NCBI RefSeq assembly: GCF_024519315.1
Contig: NZ_JANIIC010000052.1
Location: 1-64,000, forward strand
DNA from: Streptomyces malaysiensis subsp. samsunensis
Lineage (GTDB): Bacteria; Actinomycetota; Actinomycetes; Streptomycetales; Streptomycetaceae
DNA: 64,000 nucleotides
Direction of reading: 5' to 3'
The stretch's first letter is position 1. Each line of letters opens with the position of its first letter. The notes under the pieces were generated by a model that was not told where the DNA came from, ran no database searches, and was given only the letters and a program-made list of their open reading frames with translations. Of this stretch, positions 35,467 to 43,175 are shown one piece after another. A program made the position numbers and the translations under genes.

Positions 35467-36126
35467 TCAGCCGAGCAGCTCCGCCGCGACCCTCAGGTCC
35501 GCCACCAGGCCCTCGTACGCCGCCTCCCGGTCGTCGGCCCGCAGCACCGCGGAGGGGTGGATCGTGGGGACGATCAGGCCGCCGTGCGCCGGTCCCGACG
35601 CATCGCCCTCCAGCCGCGTCCCGCGCTGTTTGGTCACCCGGAACGACGGGCCGAGCAGCGCCCTCCCCGCCGTGGCGCCGAGCGCCACGATCACCTCGGG
35701 CTCGATCAGCTCCAGCTCGGCCTCGAGCCAGGGCCCGCAGGCGGACAGCTCGCGCAGGCTGGGCGGCTTGTGGATGCGGCGCTTGCCGCGCGCGGGGACA
35801 TGGGTGAACTTGAAGTGCTTGACGGCGTTGGTGAGGTACGACTCGTCCGGGTCGATCCCGGCCTCGTCCAGCGCCCGGTCGAGGACCTTGCCCGCCGGGC
35901 CCACGAACGGCTTGCCCTGCCGGTCCTCCTGGTCGCCCGGCTCCTCGCCGACGAGCACGACCCGGGCGTCCGCGTCACCGGCGCCGAAGACCGTCCGGGT
36001 GGCGTCGCGGTGCAGCGGGCAGCCGTGGCATCCGGCCGCCGCCTCCCGGAGCGTGCCCAGGTCGGCGTGGTGCGGGACGAAGGGGGCGGCGGTGTACGCG
36101 TCCTCGGGGCTCTTCGTACCGGCCAT
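35467..36126 (-). CDS. udgX: UdgX family uracil-DNA binding/glycosylase protein
   Basis: Encodes 219 aa. The core uracil-DNA glycosylase fold has VGEEPGDQEDRQGKPFVGPA near residue 59 and IHPSAVLR near residue 188. The loop RGKRRIHKPPSL near residue 113 carries the KRRIH insertion that defines UdgX. In Mycobacterium smegmatis the histidine of that loop forms a covalent bond with the abasic site after uracil removal. Four N-terminal-half cysteines (such as CHGCP near residue 33) fit the iron-sulfur cluster of family 4-like enzymes. It is a likely single-gene unit beside mqnE. Confidence 0.93.
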   Translation of the reverse strand: MAGTKSPEDAYTAAPFVPHHADLGTLREAAAGCHGCPLHRDATRTVFGAGDADARVVLVGEEPGDQEDRQGKPFVGPAGKVLDRALDEAGIDPDESYLTNAVKHFKFTHVPARGKRRIHKPPSLRELSACGPWLEAELELIEPEVIVALGATAGRALLGPSFRVTKQRGTRLEGDASGPAHGGLIVPTIHPSAVLRADDREAAYEGLVADLRVAAELLG

Positions 36127-36149
36127 GGCCCCCGGGTGCCCCGCTCGGC

Positions 36150-36232
36150 GGCCGTCAGACAGCGGCCGCCGGGCGGAGGGCGGAGCGGGTCACCCCCGCC
36201 CCGGGCGGAGGGCGGGACGGTTCACACCCGCA
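36150..36232 (-). repeat. Echo array at the mqnE 3' end
   Basis: GGGCGGAGGGCGG followed by a TCA (TGA on the minus strand) occurs at 36171 and 36203, a 32-base period. Minus-strand stops lie at 36222 (true), 36190 and 36155. The two full units differ at only a few bases. Confidence 0.7.
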
Positions 36233-37400
36233 TCGGCTGCGGGGATTCGCGGCGGGCCGGGTCCGGGCCGTCGAACTCGCGGATGATCTCGTAGCGGGTG
36301 TTGCGCTCCACCGGCCGGAAACCGGCGTCCTGGATCAGTTCGAGCAGGTCGTCACGGGTGAGCTTGTTGGGCGTCCCGTAGTCGTCGGCGTCGTGGGTGA
36401 TCTTGTACTCCACGACCGAGCCGTCCATGTCGTCCGCGCCGTGGTTGAGCGCGAGCTGCGCGGTCTGTACCCCGTGCATCACCCAGAAGACCTTGACGTG
36501 CGGCACATTGTCGAACAGCAGCCGCGAGACCGCGAAGGTCTTCAGCGCCTCGGCGCCGGTCGCCATGGTGGTGCGGGCCTGAAGGCGGTTGCGGATCTTG
36601 CCGTCCCTCATGTCCACGAAGTCGTGCTGGTAGCGCAGCGGGATGAAGACCTGGAAGCCGCCGGTCTCGTCCTGGAGCTCACGCAGGCGCAGTACGTGGT
36701 CCACCCGGTGGCGGGGCTCCTCGATATGCCCGTAGAGCATCGTGCAGGGCGTCTTGAGCCCCTTCTCGTGCGCGAGCCGGTGGATGCGCGACCAGTCCTC
36801 CCAGTGGGTCTCGTGGTCGACGATGTGCTGCCGGACCTCCCAGTCGAAGATCTCGGCCCCGCCGCCGGTGAGGGACTCGAGCCCGGCGTCGATCAGCTCG
36901 TCGAGGATCTCCGAGGCCGACAGGCCGGAGATCTTCTCGAAGTGGTGGATCTCGGTGGCGGTGAACGCCTTGAGCGAGACCTGCGGAAGGGCCTCCTTGA
37001 GCGCCCTGAGCGAGCGCGGGTAGTAGCGCCAGGGGAGGGTGGGGTGCAGGCCGTTGACGATGTGGAGCTCGGTGAGGTTCTCGTTCTCCATCGCCTTGGC
37101 GAGGCGGACGGCCTCCTCGATGCGCATCGTGTAGGCGTCCTTCTCGCCGGGCTTGCGCTGGAAGGAGCAGTACGCGCAGGACGCGGTGCACACGTTCGTC
37201 ATGTTGAGGTGGCGGTTGACGTTGAAGTGCACGACGTCGCCGTTCTTACGGGTGCGCACCTCGTGGGCGAGACCGCCCAGCCAGGCCAGATCGTCGGACT
37301 CGTACAGGGCGATGCCGTCCTCCCTCGACAGCCGCTCGCCCGCGCGGACCTTCTGCTCCAACTCCCGCTTGAAACCCGCGTCGTCTGTGGTCCCCGTCAC
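36222..37400 (-). CDS. mqnE: Aminofutalosine synthase
   Basis: Encodes 392 aa, a radical SAM enzyme that joins 3-enolpyruvylbenzoate to SAM-derived adenosine to give aminofutalosine. The cluster motif is CTASCAYCSFQ (CX3CX2C) near residue 71. HIVNGLHPTLPWRYYPRSL near residue 112 and TPCTMLYGHIEEPRHRVDH near residue 218 are family blocks. Start is GTG. The Lrp gene lies 45 bases upstream in the same direction and may be co-transcribed. Confidence 0.95.
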   Translation of the reverse strand: MTGTTDDAGFKRELEQKVRAGERLSREDGIALYESDDLAWLGGLAHEVRTRKNGDVVHFNVNRHLNMTNVCTASCAYCSFQRKPGEKDAYTMRIEEAVRLAKAMENENLTELHIVNGLHPTLPWRYYPRSLRALKEALPQVSLKAFTATEIHHFEKISGLSASEILDELIDAGLESLTGGGAEIFDWEVRQHIVDHETHWEDWSRIHRLAHEKGLKTPCTMLYGHIEEPRHRVDHVLRLRELQDETGGFQVFIPLRYQHDFVDMRDGKIRNRLQARTTMATGAEALKTFAVSRLLFDNVPHVKVFWVMHGVQTAQLALNHGADDMDGSVVEYKITHDADDYGTPNKLTRDDLLELIQDAGFRPVERNTRYEIIREFDGPDPARRESPQPMRV

Positions 37401-37445
37401 CCCGGTCGCCTCCCATACGTCTGCTGATGTCAGCCTTGGCCGACA

Positions 37446-37913
37446 CTACGCCTCGATGTCCTCCGGAAGCTCGCCGACCCGGTTTTCCCACTTGGTCGAG
37501 AGCACGATCGTGGTACGGGTACGGGAGACGCCCTTGGTGCCGGAGAGCTTGCGGATGGTCCCCTCCAGGCCGTCCACATCGGAGGCGCGCACCTTGAGCA
37601 TGTAGGAGTCGTCGCCCGCGATGAACCAGCAGTCCTCGATCTCGGCGACTTCGCGCAGCCGGTGGGCCACGTCCTCGTGGTCGGTGGCGTCCGAGAGCTG
37701 GATGCCGATCAGGGCGGTGACGCCGAGTCCGAGGGAGGCGGCGTCGACGGTCGCGCGATAGCCCGTGATGACCCCGGCGGCCTCCAGGCGGTTGATCCGG
37801 TCCGTGACGCTGGGCCCGGAGAGGCCGACAAGCCTGCCGAGCTCCGCGTACGAGGCCCGTCCGTTCTCCCGAAGAGCCTGGATGAGCTGCCTGTCCACCG
37901 CGTCCATATCCAC
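37446..37913 (-). CDS. Lrp/AsnC family regulator
   Basis: Encodes 155 aa. The N-terminal winged helix-turn-helix is DRQLIQALRENGRASYAELG then LVGLSGPSVTDRINRLEAAG at about residues 7-47. The RAM ligand/oligomer domain follows (IEDCWFIAGDDSYMLKVRAS near residue 91). The effector is likely an amino acid but cannot be told. It starts with GTG and reads toward mqnE. The low-GC spacer upstream (37920-37970) is where such regulators usually bind their own promoter. Confidence 0.93.
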   Translation of the reverse strand: MDMDAVDRQLIQALRENGRASYAELGRLVGLSGPSVTDRINRLEAAGVITGYRATVDAASLGLGVTALIGIQLSDATDHEDVAHRLREVAEIEDCWFIAGDDSYMLKVRASDVDGLEGTIRKLSGTKGVSRTRTTIVLSTKWENRVGELPEDIEA

Positions 37914-37968
37914 GTACGCCTTCCATTATTCAGGGATTGAGCAAGATTACATGTAGAATCTAAGGCAT

Positions 37969-37995
37969 CAGGGCCACAAGCCCTGTAAATCTTTT
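37969..37995 (+). promoter_or_regulatory. Leader hairpin with T-run before the 54-aa gene
   Basis: CAGGGC-CACAA-GCCCTG (37969-37985) is a 6-bp stem with a 5-base loop, followed by TAAATCTTTT. It sits ~45 bases before the GTG of the small gene at 38032, in a stretch of unusually low GC. It could be an attenuator or a terminator of an upstream short transcript. Confidence 0.5.
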
Positions 37996-38031
37996 AGGCG
38001 ATCGACCATCCCTCAGGAGATGAGACTCACC

Positions 38032-38196
38032 GTGTACACGATCGAGGGCCTTGAGGCCCGCATGCTCGAGCTGCGGGACCTGGCCGGCCGCTCGCGTGCA
38101 GCCCGTACCACCGACCGGCCCGTCTCCCGCGCGGCCCGCCGCGCGGCCGTCGTCGCGGCCCGCAGCGCACGCTCGAGGAGGCGCTGGACCCGCTAG
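38032..38196 (+). CDS. Small basic protein, 54 aa, function unknown
   Basis: Encodes 54 aa starting at GTG: MYTIEGLEARMLELRDLAGR, then an Arg/Ala-rich tail with about 16 arginines in 54 residues that ends SARSRRRWTR. CAGGAGATGAG lies 7 bases upstream, an excellent ribosome binding site. I do not recognise the family. The basic tail suggests nucleic-acid or ribosome binding. It is convergent with mqnM, and both genes use the same CTAG for their stops. Confidence 0.6.
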   Translation: MYTIEGLEARMLELRDLAGRSRAARTTDRPVSRAARRAAVVAARSARSRRRWTR

Positions 38197-38924
38197 GCCG
38201 TTCCCCGGTCCCGGTCCCCACCGAGTTCCCCCTCCCACCGGCGGTACAGCTTGTGCGGCACCCCTGCCGCGTCCAGCACCCGCCCCGCGACGAAGTCCAC
38301 CAGATCCTGGATATGCGTCGCCCCCGCGTAGAACGCCGGCGAGGCGGGCAGCACCACCGCGCCCGCCTCGTCCAGCGTCACCAGAGCCTTGAGCGTCTGC
38401 CCGTTCAGCGGTGTCTCGCGCACCGCCACCACGAGCTTGCGCCGTTCCTTGAGCGTGACGCTCGCGGCCCGCTGGAGCAGGTCCTTCGACAGTCCGAGCG
38501 CCACCCCGGCCACACACGCGGTGCTCGCCGGGACGATCAGCATCCCCTTGGTCGGGTACGAGCCCGAGGACGGCCCGGCCGCCAGGTCCCCGGCCGCCCA
38601 GTGGGTCACGTCCGCGACCTCGGCCGGCACCTCGAAGGCGTCGGGCGTACCGTCCGCGCCCCGCGCCAGCCAGCGGCACAGATCCTCGCGCCAGTGGGCG
38701 TCCCGGAACCCGATCCCCGTCTCGTCCAGCAGCGTCAGCCGCGACGCCCGGCTGACCACCAGGTCGACCGCCTCCCCCGCCGCCAGCAGCGCGCGCAGCA
38801 CCGAGGCGGCGTACGGCGTCCCGGACGCGCCGGACACACCGACCACCCAGGGACGGCGCCGACTCACTTCCTCGTGCGGCCCGTACGGCTCATGCGGTCC
38901 GTAAGGCTCGTGCGGCGTCTCCAC
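38193..38924 (-). CDS. mqnM: UbiX-like flavin prenyltransferase of the futalosine pathway
   Basis: Encodes 243 aa. UbiX-type enzymes make prenylated FMN, the cofactor of UbiD-type decarboxylases such as MqnL just upstream. Family marks are VVGVSGASGTPYAASVLRAL near residue 27, AGPSSGSYPTKGMLIVPAST near residue 115 and KERRKLVVAVRETPLN near residue 157. The N-terminus has an odd duplicated HEPYGP. It follows mqnP after 24 bases. MqnM is the name used for the pathway's UbiX partner. Confidence 0.92.
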   Translation of the reverse strand: METPHEPYGPHEPYGPHEEVSRRRPWVVGVSGASGTPYAASVLRALLAAGEAVDLVVSRASRLTLLDETGIGFRDAHWREDLCRWLARGADGTPDAFEVPAEVADVTHWAAGDLAAGPSSGSYPTKGMLIVPASTACVAGVALGLSKDLLQRAASVTLKERRKLVVAVRETPLNGQTLKALVTLDEAGAVVLPASPAFYAGATHIQDLVDFVAGRVLDAAGVPHKLYRRWEGELGGDRDRGTA

Positions 38925-38948
38925 GCCACCGAGCCTATCCGGCGGGTC

Positions 38949-39872
38949 TCACAGGCTGAGGCCCCGCACCACGAGGTCGAGGAGGGCGCAGCAGAAGAGG
39001 GCGATCCCGATGAAGCCGTTGACCGTGAAGAAGGCGCGGTTCAGCCGGGACAGATCGCCCGGCCGCACGATCGTGTGCTCATACGCGAACGCCACCGCGA
39101 CGATCACCAGCCCCACCCAGAAGAACGCCCCGGCGTCCGTGGCCAGCGCGTACCAGACCAGCAGGGCCGTGGTGACCACATGGCAGACCCGCGCCCCGTA
39201 CAGCGCCCCCGCGATCCCGAAGCGGGCCGGCACCGACCGCACCCCGTGCGCCCGGTCGGCCGCCACGTCCTGGCAGGCGTAGATCAGGTCGAAACCGCCG
39301 ATCCAGATACCGATCGCGAGCCCGAGGATCACCGCGTCCCACGACCACTCGCCGGTGACCCCGATCCAGGCGCCGATCGGGCCGATGGCCTGGGCCAGGC
39401 CAAGGATGGCGTGCGGATAGTCGGTGAACCGCTTGCCGTACGGATAGACCACCATCGGCACCACCGCGATCGGCGCCAGCGCCAGGCAGAGCGGGCCCAG
39501 GAGCGCCGCCGAGCCCAGGAAGACGGCGAGCGCGATGAGCGTGCCGGTCCACGCGGTGCGCACCGACACCGCGCCGGTGACCAGCTCACGGCCGGCGGTG
39601 CGCGGATTGCGGGCGTCGATCTCGCGGTCGATGATCCGGTTGCAGGCCATCGCGAAGGTGCGCATGCCCACCATGGCGACCGTGATCAGCAGCAGCCGCG
39701 TCCAGTGGACCGTGGAGTCCCACAGGTGCATCGCGGTCAGCGCGGCGGTGTAGGCGAAGGGCAGCGCGAAGACCGAGTGCTCGATCATCACCAGCCGCAG
39801 AAAGGCGCGGACCCGGCCGGGCGGCGCCGGTTCGGGGCCGAAGAGATCGGGGGTCGCGGAATCGGCGCTCAC
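38949..39872 (-). CDS. mqnP: UbiA-like prenyltransferase of the futalosine pathway
   Basis: Encodes 307 aa, a polytopic prenyltransferase that attaches the isoprenoid tail to the naphthoate ring. The first Asp-rich motif is NRIIDREIDARNPRTAGR near residue 77. The second is DLIYACQDVAADRAHGVRS near residue 194. GTG at 39872 overlaps the mqnL stop (GTGA), so mqnL, mqnP and mqnM form one unit. Confidence 0.93.
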   Translation of the reverse strand: MSADSATPDLFGPEPAPPGRVRAFLRLVMIEHSVFALPFAYTAALTAMHLWDSTVHWTRLLLITVAMVGMRTFAMACNRIIDREIDARNPRTAGRELVTGAVSVRTAWTGTLIALAVFLGSAALLGPLCLALAPIAVVPMVVYPYGKRFTDYPHAILGLAQAIGPIGAWIGVTGEWSWDAVILGLAIGIWIGGFDLIYACQDVAADRAHGVRSVPARFGIAGALYGARVCHVVTTALLVWYALATDAGAFFWVGLVIVAVAFAYEHTIVRPGDLSRLNRAFFTVNGFIGIALFCCALLDLVVRGLSL

Positions 39873-41320
39873 AGCCCGTACTCCTTCCATCGCTTTGTCA
39901 CCCGATCGGCGGTCTCCGGGTCGGACATGACCATGCGCGGCCATCCGCCGTCGCGGGTATAGCCCTCCTCGGGCCATTTCGCGGTGGCGTCGATGCCCGC
40001 CTTGCCACCCCAGAACTGCTGGTACGAGGCGTGGTCGAGGTGGTCGACGGGCCCATCGACCACGGTCAGATCGCGGGCGTAGTCGGTGTTCCCCAGAGCG
40101 CGCCAGGAGACCTCGTGCAGATCGTGTACATCGCAGTCGGCGTCGACCACGACGATCAGCTTGGTGAGCGACATCATGTGGGCGCCCCAGATGGCGTGCA
40201 TCACCTTCTGCGCGTGCTTGGGGTACTTCTTGTCGATCGAGACGATCGCGCAGTTGTGGAAGCCACCGGACTCGGGGAGGTGGTAGTCCACGATGTCCGG
40301 GATGATGATCTTGAGCAGCGGGAGGAAGAACCGCTCGGTCGCCCTCCCCAGCGGTCCGTCCTCGGTCGGCGGACGGCCCACCACGATCGACTGGAGCAGC
40401 GGCCGCCGCCGCATCGTCACACAGTCGATGGTCAGGGCCGGAAACGGCTCCTGGGGCGTGTAGAAGCCCGTGTGGTCGCCGAACGGACCCTCCGGCAGCA
40501 TCTTCCCGGGCTCAAGCCAGCCCTCGATGACCACCTCGGCGGCCGCCGGGACCTGGAGCGGCACCGTCCGGCAGTCGACCATCTCGACCCGCCGGCCCTG
40601 CACGAACCCCGCGAAGAGGTACTCGTCGATATCGCCGGGCAGCGGCGCGGTCGCGGCGTAGGTCACGGCGGGCGGCGCGCCGAAGGCGATCGCCACCGGG
40701 AGCTTCTCCCCGCGCCTGGCGGCCACTTGGTAGTGGTTGCGGCTGTCCTTGTGGATCTGCCAGTGCATGCCGATGGTGCGGCGGTCATGGCGCTGGAGGC
40801 GGTACAGGCCCAGGTTGCGCACCCCGGTCTCGGGATGCTTGGTGTGGGTGAGGCCGAGGTTGAAGAACGACCCGCCGTCCTCGGGCCAGGTGAACAGCGC
40901 CGGAAGCTGGTCCAGATCGACGTCGTCGCCGGTGAGGACCACCTCCTGGACGGGCGCCTCCTTCACCTTCTTCGGCGGCACATGGGCCACCGAGCCCAGC
41001 TTCCCGAACGCCTCGCGCAGTCCGGTGAACCCCTGGGGCAACTCGGGTTTGACCAGCCCGCCGATCTTCTCGCTGATCTCGTCGTACGAGCGGAGGCCAA
41101 GGGCCTTGAGGAGACGGCGGTCGGTGCCGAAGACATTCATGGCCAGCGGCATCGCCGAGCCCTTGACGTTCTCGAAGAGCAGCGCGGGCCCGCCGGCCTT
41201 GTTGACCCTGTCGACGATCTCCCCGATCTCCAGATACGGATCGACCTCGGCCTTGACCCTCTTGAGGTCGCCTTCCCTGTCGAGCGCCCGCAGAAAGGAA
41301 CGAAGATCGTCATAAGCCAT
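39869..41320 (-). CDS. mqnL: UbiD-like decarboxylase of the futalosine pathway
   Basis: Encodes 483 aa, a UbiD-type decarboxylase that uses prenylated FMN and probably acts on 1,4-dihydroxy-6-naphthoate or its prenylated form. Family blocks are MPLAMNVFGTDRRLLKALG near residue 55, PEGPFGDHTGFYTPQEPFPA near residue 275 and GRPPTEDGPLGRATERFFLP near residue 315. ATG at 41320 is chosen; the open frame upstream gives non-homologous sequence. It is the first gene of the mqnL-mqnP-mqnM unit. Confidence 0.93.
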   Translation of the reverse strand: MAYDDLRSFLRALDREGDLKRVKAEVDPYLEIGEIVDRVNKAGGPALLFENVKGSAMPLAMNVFGTDRRLLKALGLRSYDEISEKIGGLVKPELPQGFTGLREAFGKLGSVAHVPPKKVKEAPVQEVVLTGDDVDLDQLPALFTWPEDGGSFFNLGLTHTKHPETGVRNLGLYRLQRHDRRTIGMHWQIHKDSRNHYQVAARRGEKLPVAIAFGAPPAVTYAATAPLPGDIDEYLFAGFVQGRRVEMVDCRTVPLQVPAAAEVVIEGWLEPGKMLPEGPFGDHTGFYTPQEPFPALTIDCVTMRRRPLLQSIVVGRPPTEDGPLGRATERFFLPLLKIIIPDIVDYHLPESGGFHNCAIVSIDKKYPKHAQKVMHAIWGAHMMSLTKLIVVVDADCDVHDLHEVSWRALGNTDYARDLTVVDGPVDHLDHASYQQFWGGKAGIDATAKWPEEGYTRDGGWPRMVMSDPETADRVTKRWKEYGL

Positions 41321-41411
41321 GCGTCCCAGTATCCGGTACGCACTACCCTGGTCCCGTAACTGGGGGCCCGAGCCACCGCCCCGAACACCACACGCAGGGG
41401 GGAATCGCCTC

Positions 41412-41906
41412 ATGCTACGGGTGCTGATGATCCTGGTGCCGCTGGCACTGAGCATCTACGCGTTCATCGACTGCATCACCACCGACGAACAGGACATCCG
41501 CTATATCCCCAAGCCCATCTGGGCGATCCTCGTCCTGCTGTTCCCCGTCGTGGGCTCCGTCTCCTGGCTGATCGCGGGCCGTAAGCGCGCCGTCGGCGGG
41601 GGCGGCGGATGGCCCGGGGTGCGGAGCGCGGGCGGCGGGGGCGGCTGGGTCGCGCCTGATGACAACCCCGAGTTCCTCAAGTCCCTGAATGACAACAGCG
41701 GTAAGGACGACGGGAACGGACCGGCCGACACGCCCGCAGACCGCGAGAGCGACGAGGATCGCCTGAAGGACTGGGAGGCCGACCTCCGCCGCCGCGAGGA
41801 GGAGCTGCGGCGCAAGGGCGAGGGGCCCGGCTCCGGTTCGGGCTCCGGCTCCGGCTCCGGGCCCGGTTCGGGACCCGAGGACACCCCGCCGCCCGCCGTG
41901 TCCTGA
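41412..41906 (+). CDS. PLD nuclease N-terminal (PLDc_N) domain membrane protein
   Basis: Encodes 164 aa. Two transmembrane helices at residues 1-20 and 37-57 form the PLDc_N unit (RYIPKPIWAILVLLFPVVGS). A Gly-rich linker follows, then a charged helix (WEADLRRREEELRRKGEG) and a tail of GS and GP repeats. There is no nuclease domain. Function is unknown; the family is common next to membrane-biogenesis genes. CAGGGGGGAA is its ribosome binding site. Divergent from mqnL. Confidence 0.82.
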   Translation: MLRVLMILVPLALSIYAFIDCITTDEQDIRYIPKPIWAILVLLFPVVGSVSWLIAGRKRAVGGGGGWPGVRSAGGGGGWVAPDDNPEFLKSLNDNSGKDDGNGPADTPADRESDEDRLKDWEADLRRREEELRRKGEGPGSGSGSGSGSGPGSGPEDTPPPAVS

Positions 41907-42004
41907 ACGGGGCTCAGGCGGCCGACGGCACGGCGCGCCGAGGCGCGGGCGGGGACGCCGCGGTCCTTACGGGCGTTCGCCTGCCCTCTGGGCTGTCCGC
42001 ACGA

Positions 42005-42048
42005 CAGCGGCCGGCTCCCGTGACCCATGTCACAGGAGCCGGCCGCTG
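42005..42048. terminator. Bidirectional terminator hairpin
   Basis: CAGCGGCCGGCTCC and GGAGCCGGCCGCTG form a perfect 14-bp stem. The loop pairs further (GTGAC with GTCAC). It stands between the convergent PLDc_N and ccsB genes. Confidence 0.85.
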
Positions 42049-42080
42049 GGGGTTTAGTGCCGGACTCCGGCGTATCGGTG

Positions 42081-43175
42081 TCAGACCCCGGCGTAGGAGT
42101 GCTTGCCGGTGATGAAGATGTTGACGCCGTAGTAGTTGAACAGGTAGCAGCCGAAGGCGATCAGCGCCAGGTAGGCGGCCTTGCGGCCCTTCCAGCCGGC
42201 GGTGGCGCGGGCGTGCAGATACCCGGCGTAGGCGACCCAGGTGATGAAGGACCAGACCTCCTTGGGGTCCCAGCCCCAGTAGCGGCCCCAGGCGGCCTCG
42301 GCCCAGATCGCGCCCGCGATGATCGTGAAGGTCCACAGCGGGAAGATCGTGGCGTTGATCCGGTACGCGAACTTGTCCAGCGACGCCGCCGAGGGCACCC
42401 GCTCCAGAACGGACTTGGCGAACCGGCCGAACTGCTTGCCCTCCGGGTTCTCCAGCTGGGCCTCGTAGCGGTCGCGGAAGAGGTAGAGCAGCGTGGCGAC
42501 GGCCCCGATGTAGAGCGAGGCGCCGGAGATGATCGCGCAGCTGACGTGGATCCACAGCCAGTACGAGTGCAGGGCCGGAACCAACTGGTCGCTGTCGGTG
42601 TACAAGACAGAGACGGCGAGACCGAGGTCGAGGAGGACCGTGGTGACGAGGGGCAGCCCGATCCAGCGCACATTCTTCTTCAGCGCCAGCAGCACGAGGT
42701 ATGTGCCGACCGCGACCATGGCGAAGGTCGTGGAGAACTCGTACATGTTGCCCCACGGGGCCCGCTGCACGGACAGCGCGCGCAAGAGGACGCCCGCGGC
42801 ATGAAAGAGGAAGGCCAGTACGGTCAGGCCCACCGCGATCCGGCCGTACACATCGCCCTGTTCGGTGCCGCCCGCGGCGCCCGGCCCGTCCGGGATGTCG
42901 CGGCTGCCCGCCGCGGAGCGGGTGACGATCTTCGGGCGCTCCAGCACGGCGGTGCCGCCGCCCTGCCCGCCGACCTGCACGGTCACCTTGGCGCGCTGGG
43001 TGGCCGCGGCGTCGGAGGTGATCGCGGCGGCGGTGCGGCCCACGGCGCTGCGGCTGCCGAACACCCACTCGGCGATATGCGCGAGGAAGGCGAGGGTGTA
43101 GACCGCCATCGCCGAGTAGATCAGCACGTTGCTGTAGTGAGCCAGGTTCTCGTTGACTTCGGCGGCGAGTTTCAC
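42081..43175 (-). CDS. ccsB: System II cytochrome c biogenesis protein CcsB/ResC
   Basis: Encodes 364 aa, the heme-handling membrane partner of ResB. It has about eight transmembrane helices. The WWD heme motif is WGRYWGWDPKEVWSFITW near residue 297, and conserved histidines flank it (SYWLWIHVSCAIIS near residue 207). A hydrophilic insert at about residues 45-105 is specific to this lineage. It overlaps the resB stop by 4 bases and ends the operon. Confidence 0.95.
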   Translation of the reverse strand: MKLAAEVNENLAHYSNVLIYSAMAVYTLAFLAHIAEWVFGSRSAVGRTAAAITSDAAATQRAKVTVQVGGQGGGTAVLERPKIVTRSAAGSRDIPDGPGAAGGTEQGDVYGRIAVGLTVLAFLFHAAGVLLRALSVQRAPWGNMYEFSTTFAMVAVGTYLVLLALKKNVRWIGLPLVTTVLLDLGLAVSVLYTDSDQLVPALHSYWLWIHVSCAIISGASLYIGAVATLLYLFRDRYEAQLENPEGKQFGRFAKSVLERVPSAASLDKFAYRINATIFPLWTFTIIAGAIWAEAAWGRYWGWDPKEVWSFITWVAYAGYLHARATAGWKGRKAAYLALIAFGCYLFNYYGVNIFITGKHSYAGV

